The position numbers and the translations under genes were made by a program. Shown one piece after another: positions 43,092 to 56,000 of a DNA stretch of 64,000 nt. The stretch is from assembly GCA_029876055.1 (NCBI GenBank), contig CM056878.1, positions 3,038,001 through 3,102,000 of the forward strand, in the 5' to 3' direction. Position 1 is the first letter of the stretch, and each line of letters starts with the position of its first letter. Under the pieces are notes generated by a model that was given only the letters and a program-made list of their open reading frames with translations, had not been told where the DNA came from and ran no database searches. The stretch is from Madurella fahalii (Eukaryota > Ascomycota > Sordariomycetes > Sordariales).

Positions 43092-44294
43092 CTTGCCCGC
43101 GGAGATTTGGCCCTCCTGTCTCGGTGATGACAGAGTGGCTGCTTTTCCCACAATACCCAACAGCCAACCACCTGCGCGAGGATCGTTGCGGCTGCCGCCT
43201 CCGGTCTGAATCTCGTACGAGAGAAGTTGGGCAAGCACTTTGTAATAAACTGAGGCCCCTCTCGGGCACGCCTTTCAAGCACTTGCCCTTTCTTCTGCTG
43301 GAGACATCGCACTGTATCCCCTGCGGGATATTTGTATGTACATTTTGACCCCCATGGCCATGACCCTCGGATTAGCGTGTCGCAACTGGGTACCATTCAG
43401 CCACAGAGCACGCCACTGAGCAGACAAAATGACCAAGATCGACACGCGTCTATTTTGGCCTTTCCGACCATACGATTGGGCAGTTCACGAGCCCCGAGCG
43501 GTGACCGGAGAATAGAGTGCCGAGGGAAGGCAGTCCTGTTTATACACACCCGCATTGGGCTTACCATGCACTTATAAACCGGAGGAGGTCCACTGCGTCC
43601 CGCCGCGGTTGCACATGTTTACAGGTGACGGGACAGCGTGCAGGAAGAAGACGTGCACTAGGCATAATCAAGATCACGGCGCCCGACCTTCGATCCACTC
43701 TCCAAACAAGGACAGAATTCAGGCATTTTCCCCTTGCGCTTCATCCGGCCATGTCTAGGGCCGTAGCGTGCAAGCTAACTAGCTGACTGATATATGTCTC
43801 CGGATCGACAAGCCCGTTATTTCCGATCCTCAAATCGCCTCGTGTTTCCCCTACCCGATTTCATTTTCTTTGCATATACCATGCCCTCATCAGACAGTAC
43901 TCCCTAGAACAGAGAAGGGTATAATAGTATTAACAAGACTTTCCGTACCGTTCCGTTCCGTTTTGTTCATTGCTCGCTCGCTCGCTCAAAGCCAGAAAAT
44001 ACGGAAGAAAAAAAAAAGAAAAGAAAAGAAAAGAAAATGTGCAATCCCGAAACCAAGATAGCTCCCCGTTTCTCTGGAAGAAAACCCAACCTGACTGGCA
44101 TGAAAAGCTGCCCGTGTATCCCGTGACCCACAACACCTAGCAGACCCTTTCCTCGTAACATGTCCCGTATATCCCGTAATCCAAAAAGCTCTCTGCCACA
44201 GAACGCCGAGTCGCAAACCCCAGAATTTTAAAAGGGGGTTAAGGCAACCAAACCAATACGTAAACAAAACTAAGGTAAGTGCGGTAGAGCGCAG
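43092..44294. other. Convergent 3' region before velC
   Basis: These 1.2 kb hold no recognised gene. A CGCT-repeat followed by an A/G-rich run lies at about 43973-44038, and three near-identical TATCCCGTRA/TACCCGTGA-type units (GTATCCCGTGACCCACAACACC and related words at 44115-44185) occur close together. It is probably the long 3' untranslated region of velC plus spacer. Confidence 0.5.
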
Positions 44295-45917
44295 TCAACC
44301 ACTCCTCCGCAGCCTCTTCCTTGCCCTCTTCATCTCACCCTCCTCCTCCTCCTCCTCCAAGCCATCGTCGTCATCGTCGTCCTCGCCGCCACCGCCGCCG
44401 CCGCCATTCCCACTGCCCTTCCCCTTCTGCCCCGCGCTCCCTTCCCTCTTCTCATTCCCCTTCTTGATACTAATCAAGCACCCCTGCTCCTTCAACCGCT
44501 TCGTCAGCAAGGTACTCGCCTTCATGCCAGGGAAGTCCTTGGCGTTGTACACCTGGAAGACCTCGCTCATGGCGGTGGCGACGATGGCGGAGCGCTCGCC
44601 CATGTGCATGCGGGCGGGGTCCAGGACGACGAGGGCAAACTTGAGCCGGAAGACGCCCGGCGTGCGGCAGCTCAGGTCGGGGAAGCAGAAGAAGCAGCCT
44701 TCCTCGCCGTTCTCGTCCTGGCCCACAAAGGGCGACGCCACCAGCGTGCCCATCAGCCGGCGCTGCTGCCGAAAGTCCTCGGGCATGCTCGACATGTCGC
44801 GCACGCCCTTCTCATCCCAGATGGAGCAGTGCACCACCGAGAACTGGTGCCGCAGCCGGCGCGCATGGTCGTCGGCCGACAGGGACGCGTCGTGGATCGT
44901 CAGCTGCACGATCGGCGGCGGGTCGATGACGCGCCGGTCGCGCTCGCCGAAGCCGCAGGACCGGGCGGCGAAGGGCTGCTGGCGGACCGTGATGCGGTAG
45001 CTCGAGGCTGGGGGCTGGGATGGTTGTTGTTGTTGTGGTTTCTGGGAGTGGGCTCGGTGAGGGGGGAGCGTCTGTTGTTGTTGTTGTTCATGTTGTTGCA
45101 GTAGTTGTTGTTTGGGGTTGGCGAGGGAGGAGGGAGAAGGGGAGTTGGTGGTAGTGTTAGGCGTGTTGTTTTCGGAGCTCAGGAGGTTGGAGATGCTCAT
45201 GGATTTGGCCTCTTGCCGGGGGGAGGCGCTGGGTTGCGTGCTTGGTGGGCTTCTAGGGAGCTGGGGTTGTTGCTGGTGGGGGAGAGGGCGACCGTTCGGT
45301 ATTACGGGCGAGGAATAGGAGGCGGTCGGAGGAGGTCCCTTGGCTAATACCGGCGGGAGAGCGCTGTCGTGCTGGTGGAACGAGTTCCCCCGTAGCCGTG
45401 GAGACGCTTGGTGGAGATAGGGGCGTGACATTTGACCCTGACCGCGGTGGTCGTGTGAGCTGCTCATCTGCCTCAGACGCATTTCATGGGCGATTTCGTC
45501 AGATGACCTGTCGCTGGCGGTTGACGACAGCGCCGGGGAGCGCCGGATGTCTACCGCTCGCCTCGATATGTGGTGAGCGTCGCTGTTCGGGCCAGGGAGT
45601 TGGGGTGGGGTCTGGCCGACGGGCGAAGGGGTTGCATAGTCCGAGTAGTAACCCGGTTTCCCGCCTGGGTACGGAGCGTCGCGACCGGTGGGAAGCGCAG
45701 AAGGCTGGCTCGATGCTGCTACTGTCGAGATCATTGTCGCCATGGGCGGTAACCGCGGCAGCTGCGCGGACTGGGACGGTTGTTGGAGCTGTTGTTCCTG
45801 AGTGTAATGCCCATGCCGCGGGGCATATGGGTCATGATAACTGTGAGGCCGAGCCATACCGTCCAGCAAGGGATGACGGCCAAACTCGTGAGGAGCAAAG
45901 TCGACGGCCGCAGACAT
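44295..45917 (-). CDS. velC: Velvet-family developmental regulator VelC
   Basis: Velvet proteins are fungal transcription regulators with an NF-kB-like DNA-binding fold; VelC promotes sexual development in Aspergillus. The gene is one exon of 540 aa. The N-terminal 300 residues are disordered, rich in Pro, Gln, Ser and His, with poly-Gln stretches. The velvet domain occupies about 307-486: YRITVRQQPFAARSCGFGERDRR is its recognisable start (key residues RQQP, CGFG, DRR), then DPPPIVQL, LMGTLVASPF, FFCFPDLSCRTPGVFRLKF and DFPGMKASTLL. An uninterrupted velvet domain in the C-terminal half separates VelC from VelB, whose domain carries a large insertion, and from VosA, whose domain is N-terminal. 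The tail is Gly-rich, then Asp/Glu-rich, then a basic KRARKRLRR possible nuclear signal. Upstream lie 13.5 kb without an intact gene. Confidence 0.92.
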   Translation of the reverse strand: MSAAVDFAPHEFGRHPLLDGMARPHSYHDPYAPRHGHYTQEQQLQQPSQSAQLPRLPPMATMISTVAASSQPSALPTGRDAPYPGGKPGYYSDYATPSPVGQTPPQLPGPNSDAHHISRRAVDIRRSPALSSTASDRSSDEIAHEMRLRQMSSSHDHRGQGQMSRPYLHQASPRLRGNSFHQHDSALPPVLAKGPPPTASYSSPVIPNGRPLPHQQQPQLPRSPPSTQPSASPRQEAKSMSISNLLSSENNTPNTTTNSPSPSSLANPKQQLLQQHEQQQQQTLPPHRAHSQKPQQQQPSQPPASSYRITVRQQPFAARSCGFGERDRRVIDPPPIVQLTIHDASLSADDHARRLRHQFSVVHCSIWDEKGVRDMSSMPEDFRQQRRLMGTLVASPFVGQDENGEEGCFFCFPDLSCRTPGVFRLKFALVVLDPARMHMGERSAIVATAMSEVFQVYNAKDFPGMKASTLLTKRLKEQGCLISIKKGNEKREGSAGQKGKGSGNGGGGGGGEDDDDDDGLEEEEEEGEMKRARKRLRRSG

Positions 45918-48251
45918 TGGGGTAGTCGTCCACGGGCAGTCCCAAGAACAAATGACGAATCAGACTTGAGTTTTACAGACTTCGTCAGCCCTCTCTCGTC
46001 CCGGAACCAGAAGGTGACGGGCAGGGCTTACAAGACGAGAAGCCGTTTGCTGCTGGCATCCAGCGGTCACAGACACGAATCCAGCAGCCGGGTTCTGGGT
46101 CGGAATGCGAAACAGTGTCTCACTAGGAGATACCGGACGGTATAGATTCGCGGCATACACTGGCCAGAACGCAGCCTTGTAAACCCGGATCCTGGACGGC
46201 GGCTCGAGGTCGGTGGGACTCAGTTTGCTCGTTTTACGAGGAAGAACGGGCGATCTCGTGCGGTTGCAGGACGCCCCGATGGATTTCGGGGCGAGTATTA
46301 GTGGGCCAGCACTGTAGGCAGCCGACAGCTCACGCGGGTGTCGAGGTTGTGGTCAGCTCTGGTGAGCGCTCTGCAGAGGATAGAGAGGCGCACAAAGGCG
46401 TCGTGATACGTCGTCGTTGCAGTACTCGGTCAGCGGTATAAGCGATGGCCAGTGGCTAGGAAGCACAGGTGGGGAGACAAGCGGCCGCGGGCTCGAGCGG
46501 GATAGAACCGGTGGTCTGGTCTCGCTTCTTGTTACTCGTACTCTATCTCGAGAGGGCCTGCAGGGTCGTCCGCTTTGCTTTTATCATCTGCCCGAAGCTG
46601 CCAAGGCTCGGCTCTTGATGGATGGGTCTGGGGAAACGGTCCCCGGCAAAGACTTAAAGGCCGGGGGGTAGCAGTCGGTCGGGGGATATGTCAGAGCAAT
46701 ATGGCAAAGCCGGGCTGGTGGGCCATTGTGCGAGATTGGGCGAGACGACAGCAATATCAACAGAGCGTATCAGTATCCTTCCCCCCGCCAGAGCCGACGA
46801 GCCTGCCCGGCCACTTAAGTACTCGGATGCCCTGAGTGGACGGAACGAAAGATTCTGCAGATTGCCCGGCAGGGGTGGCAAGGGCTGATCGCGACAATCC
46901 GCCAGGCGGGTCAACGGGTCAAAAGTCAGGGCCAAGGTTCGGGGCCGGGGCAGGCAAAAAGTGCCGTGGGCTCCTCCCCCCAGCCTGGCGTATCCTACGT
47001 TTGCAATTGGGCATGGAAGCAGACGAAGGCCCATGAAGTGGGTGTTTGGAAGACGGCTTGGAAGCCATGGAAGGCTCAGTAAGGACAGGGGGGAAAATGC
47101 GTACCGGGGGGCGGGCCAACGTCCGCTTGGGGAGGTTTGAGAGATGTCGCCCGCATCGAGCCTATCCGTCCCGCCGTGTATCCAAGCTGCGGCGGTCCAT
47201 ACGAAGGGTACACGGGCAGTCTGAGCCAGTACTTTGTACGTCAGGAACCAGCAAGGGCGGCTGGGTCCCTCTCCGAGCGTTGACCCCCGGCCAACCGACC
47301 CAGCCTGTGCCGGAGAAGGGAAAGCAGGGGTCGTACTCCCCAGGCACAACCAGATTCAAAAATCAACGACCTACGGCGCACCGTGCCAATTGGAGGGCAG
47401 AGCAGAGCACATCGGTCAGCGCCAGCAAGCCACACAAGCCCTCCTCGCACGGCGGAACTGCCGTGGGCGGGGACTCGCTTGAGTTGCTGTGTGGGCGGCG
47501 CGCTTGCACTCACTGGCGCGCGCCACCATCGCCCAGTTGGGCGAGGCATGCATGAAGCTTTGCAGTCGGGTAGTCTGCTGGGGCGAGGATGGGCGCTCCG
47601 GGAAAACGTTAGTTGGGGGTGGGAGCCGCCCGGGCCGAGACAGGATCAAGAGAGAGCGACAGAAGCTAGCTATGCCAGCCATGCCAGCCATGCCATCCAC
47701 TTTGGTTGCTGGCGGCGGGCCCGAGACCGGCTGAAGTCGAGTTCCAGCGGCCAGTTCCTGCTCAGCAGTCCAAAGTGAAACCGAGTCGCTGGACCCGGGT
47801 GCAGGAGCGCGCGCGGGACGGATGGCTCGTCGGCCAGGCATCGGCCAGGCATCGAGTCTCGCCATCACCCGACTCTTCTCAAACACATCCGGATTTTTCC
47901 CCCCGAGGCATGGCCTTCTCGAGCATGAGCCGGAACATCCCGTGGCAGCAGGACAGACAGAGGCAGCATGCAGAAGATCCGGGAGTTTGCTGGACGCGTC
48001 CAATCCCTCGCGCCAAGCAGGCATTACGGCGGAGGCAACACTTCCACGGCCATATCCTGCCTGACTTGGGTAGGTGGTGAGGTAACCCGGCTGTGCTACC
48101 TGGTAGGTTCCATTGGGCGATGTTGCTCCGTTGGGAAGAACCGACACGAGGCAGACGAAGGAAGGAAAAGCAACATGGCCAAAGCGGGTACCCCATGTCC
48201 CGGTTACGGCAGTCGCAAGCGTACCCGCTACAAGTGCAGAGTATTACTATG

Positions 48252-48281
48252 TACTGTACTGCCCGTACGTACAGTACAGTA
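48252..48281. repeat. Inverted repeat TACTGTACT...AGTACAGTA
   Basis: Perfect nine-base arms flank a twelve-base spacer that itself contains the palindrome GTACGTAC. Neighbouring bases repeat the GTAC theme (AGAGTACAGTATT), so several overlapping hairpins are possible. Confidence 0.8.
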
Positions 48282-48642
48282 GAGTACAGTATTGTGCATA
48301 CAGTGCCCAACCTATCCTTCCCTGCCTTACACATGCCTTACCTCCCTTTCCCTTGCGGAGTATTGTAAAGTACCTCTGAAGTAGGATTGGCACTGGGTGA
48401 CCACCCTACCACAGTTGTGGGGCAGCAACCGCACACTGACGGGACGGCAAGGTGGAGCCCTCCGCTCCCCGGCCTCGATTGCTGAATCCGACACAACAGG
48501 GCATGACGGTGCTAGTGCTAGTGCCGTGTCCGACACCCCCAGAAACCTACCGTAGGGTACTGTACGAACAAACAACCCCAACAAAAGTTGTCACCCGGTG
48601 CCAGCAGTAGATTTGAGATTGCTGCGGCGCCGTAGTCTGGGC

Positions 48643-48677
48643 TGCCGCCTGCCGCCTGCCGCCTGCCGCCTGCCGCC
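48643..48677. repeat. Tandem heptamer TGCCGCC, five copies
   Basis: Five exact head-to-tail copies. The same heptamer, in the opposite orientation and about three copies, occurs at 8585-8605. Confidence 0.92.
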
Positions 48678-50000
48678 CCTCCACCTCGGCGAGAGGACAG
48701 AGGCTCGCCCGTGAAAATAGCCGTGCCGCCCCTCTCCGACTCCTTGCGACACTCCCTCCTTCTCCACAGGATCCGGGAACTCCCAGGCCCTGGGGTCGCT
48801 TTCTCGGTTCCGCCAATATTGCCTTGTTAAGCTGTATTAACACGCCAGCGCCTCCCCGTACGGGGATAGATTGGCCAGCACCTGTGTCACGCGAACCATC
48901 TGCCGGCTTTATTCTGCAGATGAAGATGATGGCAAGATGCGCACTTCGGTCCAAGCAACGCGAGGAGAAACAAAGTTCCCAAGGACCCGGGCGTTCGAGT
49001 ACCTCTGCTGGGATAGGACGCTTGGAAAAAGAAACAAGACAAGCAAGCCAGTACACTATGCGGGCCAGTCGCAGCGTTGTGATTTGCCCGCAGCCTTGAC
49101 AAGCCACACCGGCGCCATCGCGTGGTAAAGCGGTCAATTTCATGACGACCCCTCTCCGATCCTCATCTTGCAGCGCCTCACGTAGATTTCGCAAGGGCCC
49201 AGGCAAACTTTTGCAGGGGCGCACTTTTTTCTCTTATTTTTCTCGAAACAGCCATTTGGCGTGGCATAGCCTTTTTTTTTTTTTTTTAAATAAAAAAAAA
49301 TTAATGTTATTCTTATTCCGATATGTGTTATCCTGCATGCTTCTTCTGCATGCTGGCCTCTCTCACCCTTCTACCGGGCTTACTTCCCAACACAGGCATC
49401 CGCGTCTGAGGCGTTGCTAGCTCTCCCAACCGCTACTGGCAGCGTGCTTTGCGTGCGCTCCTTCAGTCGGGCTCGGGCCAGTGGGGTCATAGAGACCGCT
49501 CTCTCGTCCATCATGGTTCGCACATAGCCCGGAGGCTCCGACCAAGCAACCCAAGCCAGATGGATCTGCACGCCTCTTCCATGGTAGGGTAGCACACACG
49601 AGCTTGTCCTCCCAATTCTACGGGCTAGATGGTGTCCCAGCAGAGACATGTCCGCGTCACGGCGTCTCACTTGTCAAAGGCTGCAGCGCCATGGGCCGCA
49701 GGCAAATGACAGAAAAAAAAAATCTGCCTTTTGCGGTACGCTACACTAGGCGACGAAGGCAAAGCAGTCGACTCGCTCGATGGCCCAGCGATCCGCACAA
49801 CGATGTCGAGGATTCGCAGACGAGACAGTGTCGCAGCGCCAATGAGGCCTTGGTGGGAGAGCTTGCAAGGGTCCAAGTCTTGACACGGCTGGGGCAGGGT
49901 TCGTCAGCACCCGTGGTTGGATGGATGCGACCCTGATTCCCGGTTTCCCTCTGAGCCCCACGTTTGGGGACGTGGACCGCGCGGCCGGGGGGTGGAAGGG

Positions 50001-53000
50001 TTGAATGCCGCTTAAACTCTGTGGCTAATCAGCGGCCTTGACGACCGATGCAGCCACGGGAACTTGCCGGGCAGAGATCGTCAGCGAGCGAACACCCAAG
50101 ACCGAACCCTAACGGCACATCCATCAACGACTCGGTGACTACCCAGCACAACGGCGGATTACGACGTCGGTAGTCATCATGGGCTGCAAAGCCACGGATG
50201 CCCTATATTCCGTACGGTATTATGCTGTTGTCGCCCTCGGCACATCCAGCCGCTCAGGCCCGCAGGGCTGTACTGCTGCTCGTCGGCCCAAAATGCGGAG
50301 ATGAAACAAACCAGCCATCCGCAAAACCTCACAGAACGGTAAAGGAAGCCCTCCCTGTGACCCAAGGCGCGGCGCCATGGATGCACTTGCTGCACCACAC
50401 ATGCGTGCGGAGCGTGGCAGCAGACCTAAAAGTGTACAGTACTATGCTATATCGGTTCGGGACATTTAATCCAGCCACGATTTCGCTCCTCGTGCGCCTC
50501 GGAGATTCGGTTTGTGCTGCGCCGCTCTTAGTAGTGATACGTTTGTCAGCCCGGTAAGCGGGAGTGCGTGGATATGCAGACTCGGTGCCGAAGCTTGGGT
50601 TTGAGCGAACGCCGCCCCCGTATCCTGGAGACGAGAGCTGACGGAGGAGGAATGGAGGGCAGTACGCAGCAGAGCGGAAAGGGACCGAGCAAGCGGCCGT
50701 TGCATTTTCTTTGCATTGGCATTTTCTACCAACGCGAGGCGGCTATCCTTCCTTTCGGGGAAGGGATCAATTGTGGGGGCCTCATCGTCCCGTCCCAGTG
50801 GGCACTCGGCAAGCGGCGCGAATTCGACCTTCCCCGTTCTTGTCACGGGAAAGCGCCGGGCTTGCCCCCACCGCGCCGTGGTGCTCCATTGAAGGAACAC
50901 TGTGCGCGCTGTCAGCCTGTCACCTGGGCCAAGAACACCCACGGTTCCATCATAACATTATAGCGGCCGGGAACTCACAAATAATACTACATGTTATTGC
51001 CGTGAGGTAGAGCGTCAAAGCTTAGCGAACAGCGGGTCAGCGACCCCCGTTTCCCGTAGTCCGGTTCCCCGCCGTTTCCCTTTTCGGGCGGCTACCTTAG
51101 CAGTAGGTGGCGGGCCCGGAGAGCAGTGCACACGGAACAACCACCGGCCCGCTCTTTCAATATTTCTGTTTCGAAACGACGGGAGGACCTACACGTACCT
51201 AATGGAACGGAGCATTACGTCCAGTCCCGTCCCAGCAGCTGTTGTCGTTGTGCATCGAGGCCCACTGGGCGCTGCCCTGGCTTGGCTCTGAGTGGCGAGA
51301 CCACGCTCTCTTCGACTTTGTCAACCAATACAATTTGCGGGATCAATGTTGGCACGAACCTTCTCACACTTGACATCTCCTCCCTCTTATCTCTCTCTCC
51401 CTCTCTCCGTCTCTCTCTCTGTCTCTCTCTCTGTCTCTCTCTCTGTCTCTCTCGCTGCGCCAAATCCTCTGCATTCGCTACGATCCACGCGGGAGAGAAA
51501 ATAAGCAAAAACAAGCGAATGAATCCGTGCTGCATACCCCGCGACACTTTAATTAGCAATCTGGCTCAGACATGCCAAAACGTTGCATCGCTGGCTGAGG
51601 TATGCATCTGGGGTCGCGAGTATCGCCAAGGCAGGCGGCAAAGCCTGGGCTTGCCCTGAGGGACGACCAGGCGGAGCCAGTCGGAGAGCCTGGAGGCTCA
51701 TAGCGGCTGCTCTGACTGGACACGGCACGGAAATGGCCCTCTTTGGCGTTGCAACACGCTCATCAATCATCTCATAAGCAGCCACCGCGCAGGCCCATTC
51801 CGCAGGCGCCCGCAGGCCGCCATCTACTGTCGAGGCACAAACTATACGCCGAAAAATAGGCCGTCGTTTTATCACGACTTCTTGCATCGGTCCCGAGGCC
51901 GCGTGCTCTAGGGCGCAGAGGCCGCAGCATCGCCGCGGTCAGGCTAGCAGGCAGGAGACGACGGCGCACAAGCATTGTCGAGATGCCGTCCCTGCTGCCA
52001 TTATCAGCAAGGCTCCCCGTGTCACCTTCCTTGCCTTACCGCCTCGAGAATGAGCGTCCAGTTTCTGCAGCCATGGGCGATTCACCTAGCCCGGTTCGCC
52101 CGCTACGAACCAGCCCAGAAGCGGGACTGCCCATCGATGGTAGACCGGGTAAGTTAAGCCGACCACCACTCGTTGCTCCGCCGTCGGTCTTTCTTCCGTG
52201 TGTCAGGAAGTTTCTTTCCAAGCACACTAGGTGCCACAAGTCAAGCCACGGGCGAGGTGGGCTTCGGAAACAAAACCAAAGATGAGCCACATTAAGGAGA
52301 ATTATCCGAATGGTGGAACCAGGCTGGCGCGAGAGTGTCCAAGGACCCGGACTGGTCTGCCCAATACCTTTCTCTTGTGGCTGGTTTCGGCTAAAGGGGA
52401 TGCAGCGCACGAGACCGGCTATTGGCGCTCCACAAGTCAGCCCAGCAACACCAAACGGTCTGTCATGGACAGGTGGCTGAATGCCGACCAGTTGTCCGTC
52501 GACCGACTTCTCAACGCATTGACTCGTTGATTGCGCAGCCAAGTGAGTCAAACACCCGCGCCATCCGCGAACCAGCGCGCTTGGGTCCCACATCTCCCAC
52601 GTACGCGTCAAATGCAATACCACCTCGATGAATGCTGCGAACCGCGATCGAGAAGTCGCCGTGCTTCGGCTTCTGGGGAGGAAGAGTTTCGGTCGCTCTG
52701 CCCGGCTATGACGGGTTAGAAGTACCCGCCTACTCCACACCTCCGGTGGCCACCTTTGCTGCCGCGTAAGAGTGGTCATATCCGTCCCAGCTGGAGACGG
52801 CCGGTAGTTGGACCAGGAAAGCTTTCTTAGGAGGAACTTCCCCGGATGAGGCCGTCGACCGGCGCGAGTACCAGACCACCACGGTCCATTGTGTGACATT
52901 TCATTACCTTCGTTTTGACACATCGTGGGCTACCACGTTCAGCAGATGCTCCCCGTTACGAAGCCGCCTCGACCAAATATCATCAGCCGTTGGGTTACAA

Positions 53001-56000
53001 ATTCCCAAAAGGCATGTCGAGCACATCGTTGCTTGACTTTGTTTCCGTGCTGCAGAAAAGCGTCCCGCAGCACATCACGAAGCCGGTCTCATATGTCGGT
53101 GCCCTGCTAGAAAAAGCCGGGGAATGTGGGTTACCATTCACCACCACCCTCTTGGCCTCGGTCTTCCCTATCCGGCCGGCTGCCAAGTAGTCCCAGAGGC
53201 CCGTTCTCGAGGACTGGAGTTCCGGGGTGAGCAAACAAGAGCCGAGATGTTGCGCCGCAGGGTGCGACTTTCCCGCATGCAAGCGCGATATGAAACTGCG
53301 GCTAATCTTCCCCAAACCCCGGCCTCCAAGAGAGCGGTGTCCCCCGCCTTGCCCACCAATATCCAGTCACGGATAATTAATCTGAGGTTGCTTCTCGAAA
53401 ATCTTCGAGTGAAGATCACGGAAGCACACTGTCAGCTTTCCACGACACGGCATGCAATCGCTGATTGTCCATCTGTCGAAAATCTTCCGGTTCAAGCAAC
53501 GGAGCATGGTCCTCCCATCCCGTCTTTTCGTCCCATCTCATTGAGAACAGACGAGAGCGCATTGCGATCTGTCGATCTCGACTTCAGCTGGAATTGATCC
53601 CGAAGCTTCTGGATCACCGCGCAGTGAAGCCGTGCCACACATGGTGCGTTGACCACCGGCATCTCCAGATCCCAGCTCAACCACATCAAGGTTTTGGTCG
53701 TGAGCGCGGATTCTAAGACGGCCGAGATGACAGATCGGAGGAGCATGGGCCCCTCCGATAGACGAGAGTCAAAATCCGGGTAAATCTGCCGTGTCCAGAT
53801 TCGTTCGTCCCCTTCATATACGCTTGCCATTCTTGGCTGACACAGGATTCCTTTTCGGCTTCATATCGGGACTGCTAGGCCGGAACCAGTCAGAGGCCGA
53901 GGACCACACGGCTGCATCGTCATAGGTGGTGTGTAATATGAGGTCCTCCAGGTTCCTGGAAAGAGTGAGCGCTCTTTACACCCGCCGCGGGCCAAATGTT
54001 GCGGGAAATTGTTCCAGGCGAGTTGCCACACCACAATTATCGCCTTTCGGCTTCGCAACCGGGAACAGATTTGGTTACCCCCTTTTTCCCCGGGCCTCTC
54101 CTGGAGTTTATTCACGAAGGGTCCTTTCCGGTCTGGAGAAGGATGTGATCTGCAACGTTACCTGTTCCCGCATACTAGCGAAACCCTCTTTTGCAGCGTC
54201 GCCGGCTCTCGTGAACCGAGCCTTTTTTTCACGCCCGCCCCCTCCCGCCGCCTCCCCGCTACCCCGTGACCGGACCCGGGTGGGATACCGCCGTGACCCT
54301 TCAATGTAGGTTAATTAAACCCGCTCAACGGGTTCCTCTTAACTGCCGCTCATGGTTCTGTTTGCCGGGGCAAGGTCTAACTAGCGCAGCCACGGACAGC
54401 AGCCTGATATGCTGGTGGTTTGCCTATTGGGCGAGCCTTTGGTTTGCTTGCATTAGCTCAGGAAAAGGTGCAATACGTATACGGGCTTTCCAGAGGAGAT
54501 GATCAGCCGGGTGAGGAGAACTTCCGGTCTTGGTCTTCTCTTCGGGACACTGTGACGACGGACGTTCTCCTTCGGTTCCAGTTCCAGGAAGTCGGCAAGC
54601 AAAGCATGCCGTCAGGCCAACTCATCCTGCAGCTCGCCGACTACTTGTTTCCATCCCGAGGGTTAAGAAGAAGAAGAAGTGCAGTTATTTTTCGGGCCAC
54701 CTGACTCGCAGAGAACTTGTTTGTTGCTGGACGGCGTCACCGGGAAAAGCGATTCGCGGTTTGAGATGTTGGAAAAGGCTCAATTCCAACCGTGTCATTG
54801 ATGTCTCATATGGGTTTGCTAATCGGAATCTTGTTCAGACCCGCTAGACAGTTTGAGGCTTTTTTTCCCCCTCCAACATGGGCTTGCTCTCCAGCACGGT
54901 CAGGATTGGTGTTGTGGAACAGTGATCTGATCACGGATCTGTCCACCCTATCTCGGTGAATGGTATGTTTTGACATGGCAGCCATCCTGTGGCTGCAAAA
55001 GACGAAAAAGAGCTTGACCGGCTGGTTGGAATAGATGAATGGCCATCTTATTACGGACAGGCGCAGCGGGGTTTGCATGACTGCTGCCTCCTACGGAGGG
55101 CAGTCAGCGAATTGAATGTGCCATGCAGCGATAATACGGCTGTGGTATTATGAGGTTGAATTTCGCCACGATCATGCCAAAACGGGTTGCTCTTGCAGGT
55201 GTGGGCTCAACATGGAGGCTCAAGCGCTTTCCAGGATAGGTGTTGTCGTAAGCCGGGTGGTGGCCTTCGCCACGAGTTGGCTCCGCTTCCTCCTGATCAA
55301 CCCCTTTTCCTCTTCTCTCGTCACCTCCAGATGGGGTCGGATGGTAGGTCGGTTGCTTTTGTGGCGCCTGCGTGCTACGGCATAGCGTGTGAGTCCGTGT
55401 CGGCCCCCCCTCCCCGAGGCATGGCGGGGTGTGTGCTTCTGGAGGATAGAAACGGTTTGTCTGGAGGACTCATTGCTTGCTGTGGTAAGACATAGAGAAA
55501 GGCGAGTGAGAGGACGATTTGGATGGTGTTGCTTCTATTTTAACAGTCTTTGCCCGAGCAGTGTGGGATAGTGACCGGCTCGGGGCTTGCTGAGAATTCT
55601 TGCATCCGGAGTTGATCGTGATTCTTGATCCCCGAAACTTATACCGTTGCAAAACGATACCAAAAGCTGCTTACTGGCTCTCCGGGCTTCGTGTGAACGT
55701 GTTTGGCGATATCTCACTGTTATAGCCGCGTAAACGGCATCCCTTTCACCTTTCCAGATGACCCTTACCCCCCTAGTGCCAGGAATCACCGCCACTTTGC
55801 CGCCTTGTCCTTGGTCCCGTTGGCAAATGCAGAAACGCTCTGCAACGGGGGACGGAGCTCCGATCCACCCTAGCTCTATCAACAACTCAAATCAGCGTCT
55901 CTGGAGTGTCCTGGGCCGGCAGTTGGTTCTATCTCCGGCAGGGTTGTTGGAGGGAATATGCAGCTACGGCATCTATGGCGATGTTTGACTAGTACTGAGA

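Larger units (their letters stand above)
45918..50000. other. velC upstream region, no gene recognised
   Basis: No frame here has family features. Elements seen are three tandem ATGCCAGCC-type units at about 47673-47699, an inverted repeat at 48252-48281, and five tandem TGCCGCC units at 48643-48677. Open frames of up to 243 codons exist on both strands but look like chance products of GC-rich DNA. A long regulatory region or untranslated leader of velC is likely. Confidence 0.5.

Noticed and set aside
47416..48147. 243-codon minus-strand frame upstream of velC
   Set aside because: The beginning looks protein-like but the rest is Arg/Ala/Pro-rich without structure; no splice partner.
52036..52923. 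295-codon minus-strand frame in the desert
   Set aside because: No recognisable motif; Arg/Ser/Pro/Trp-rich composition and a competing plus-strand frame over most of it.
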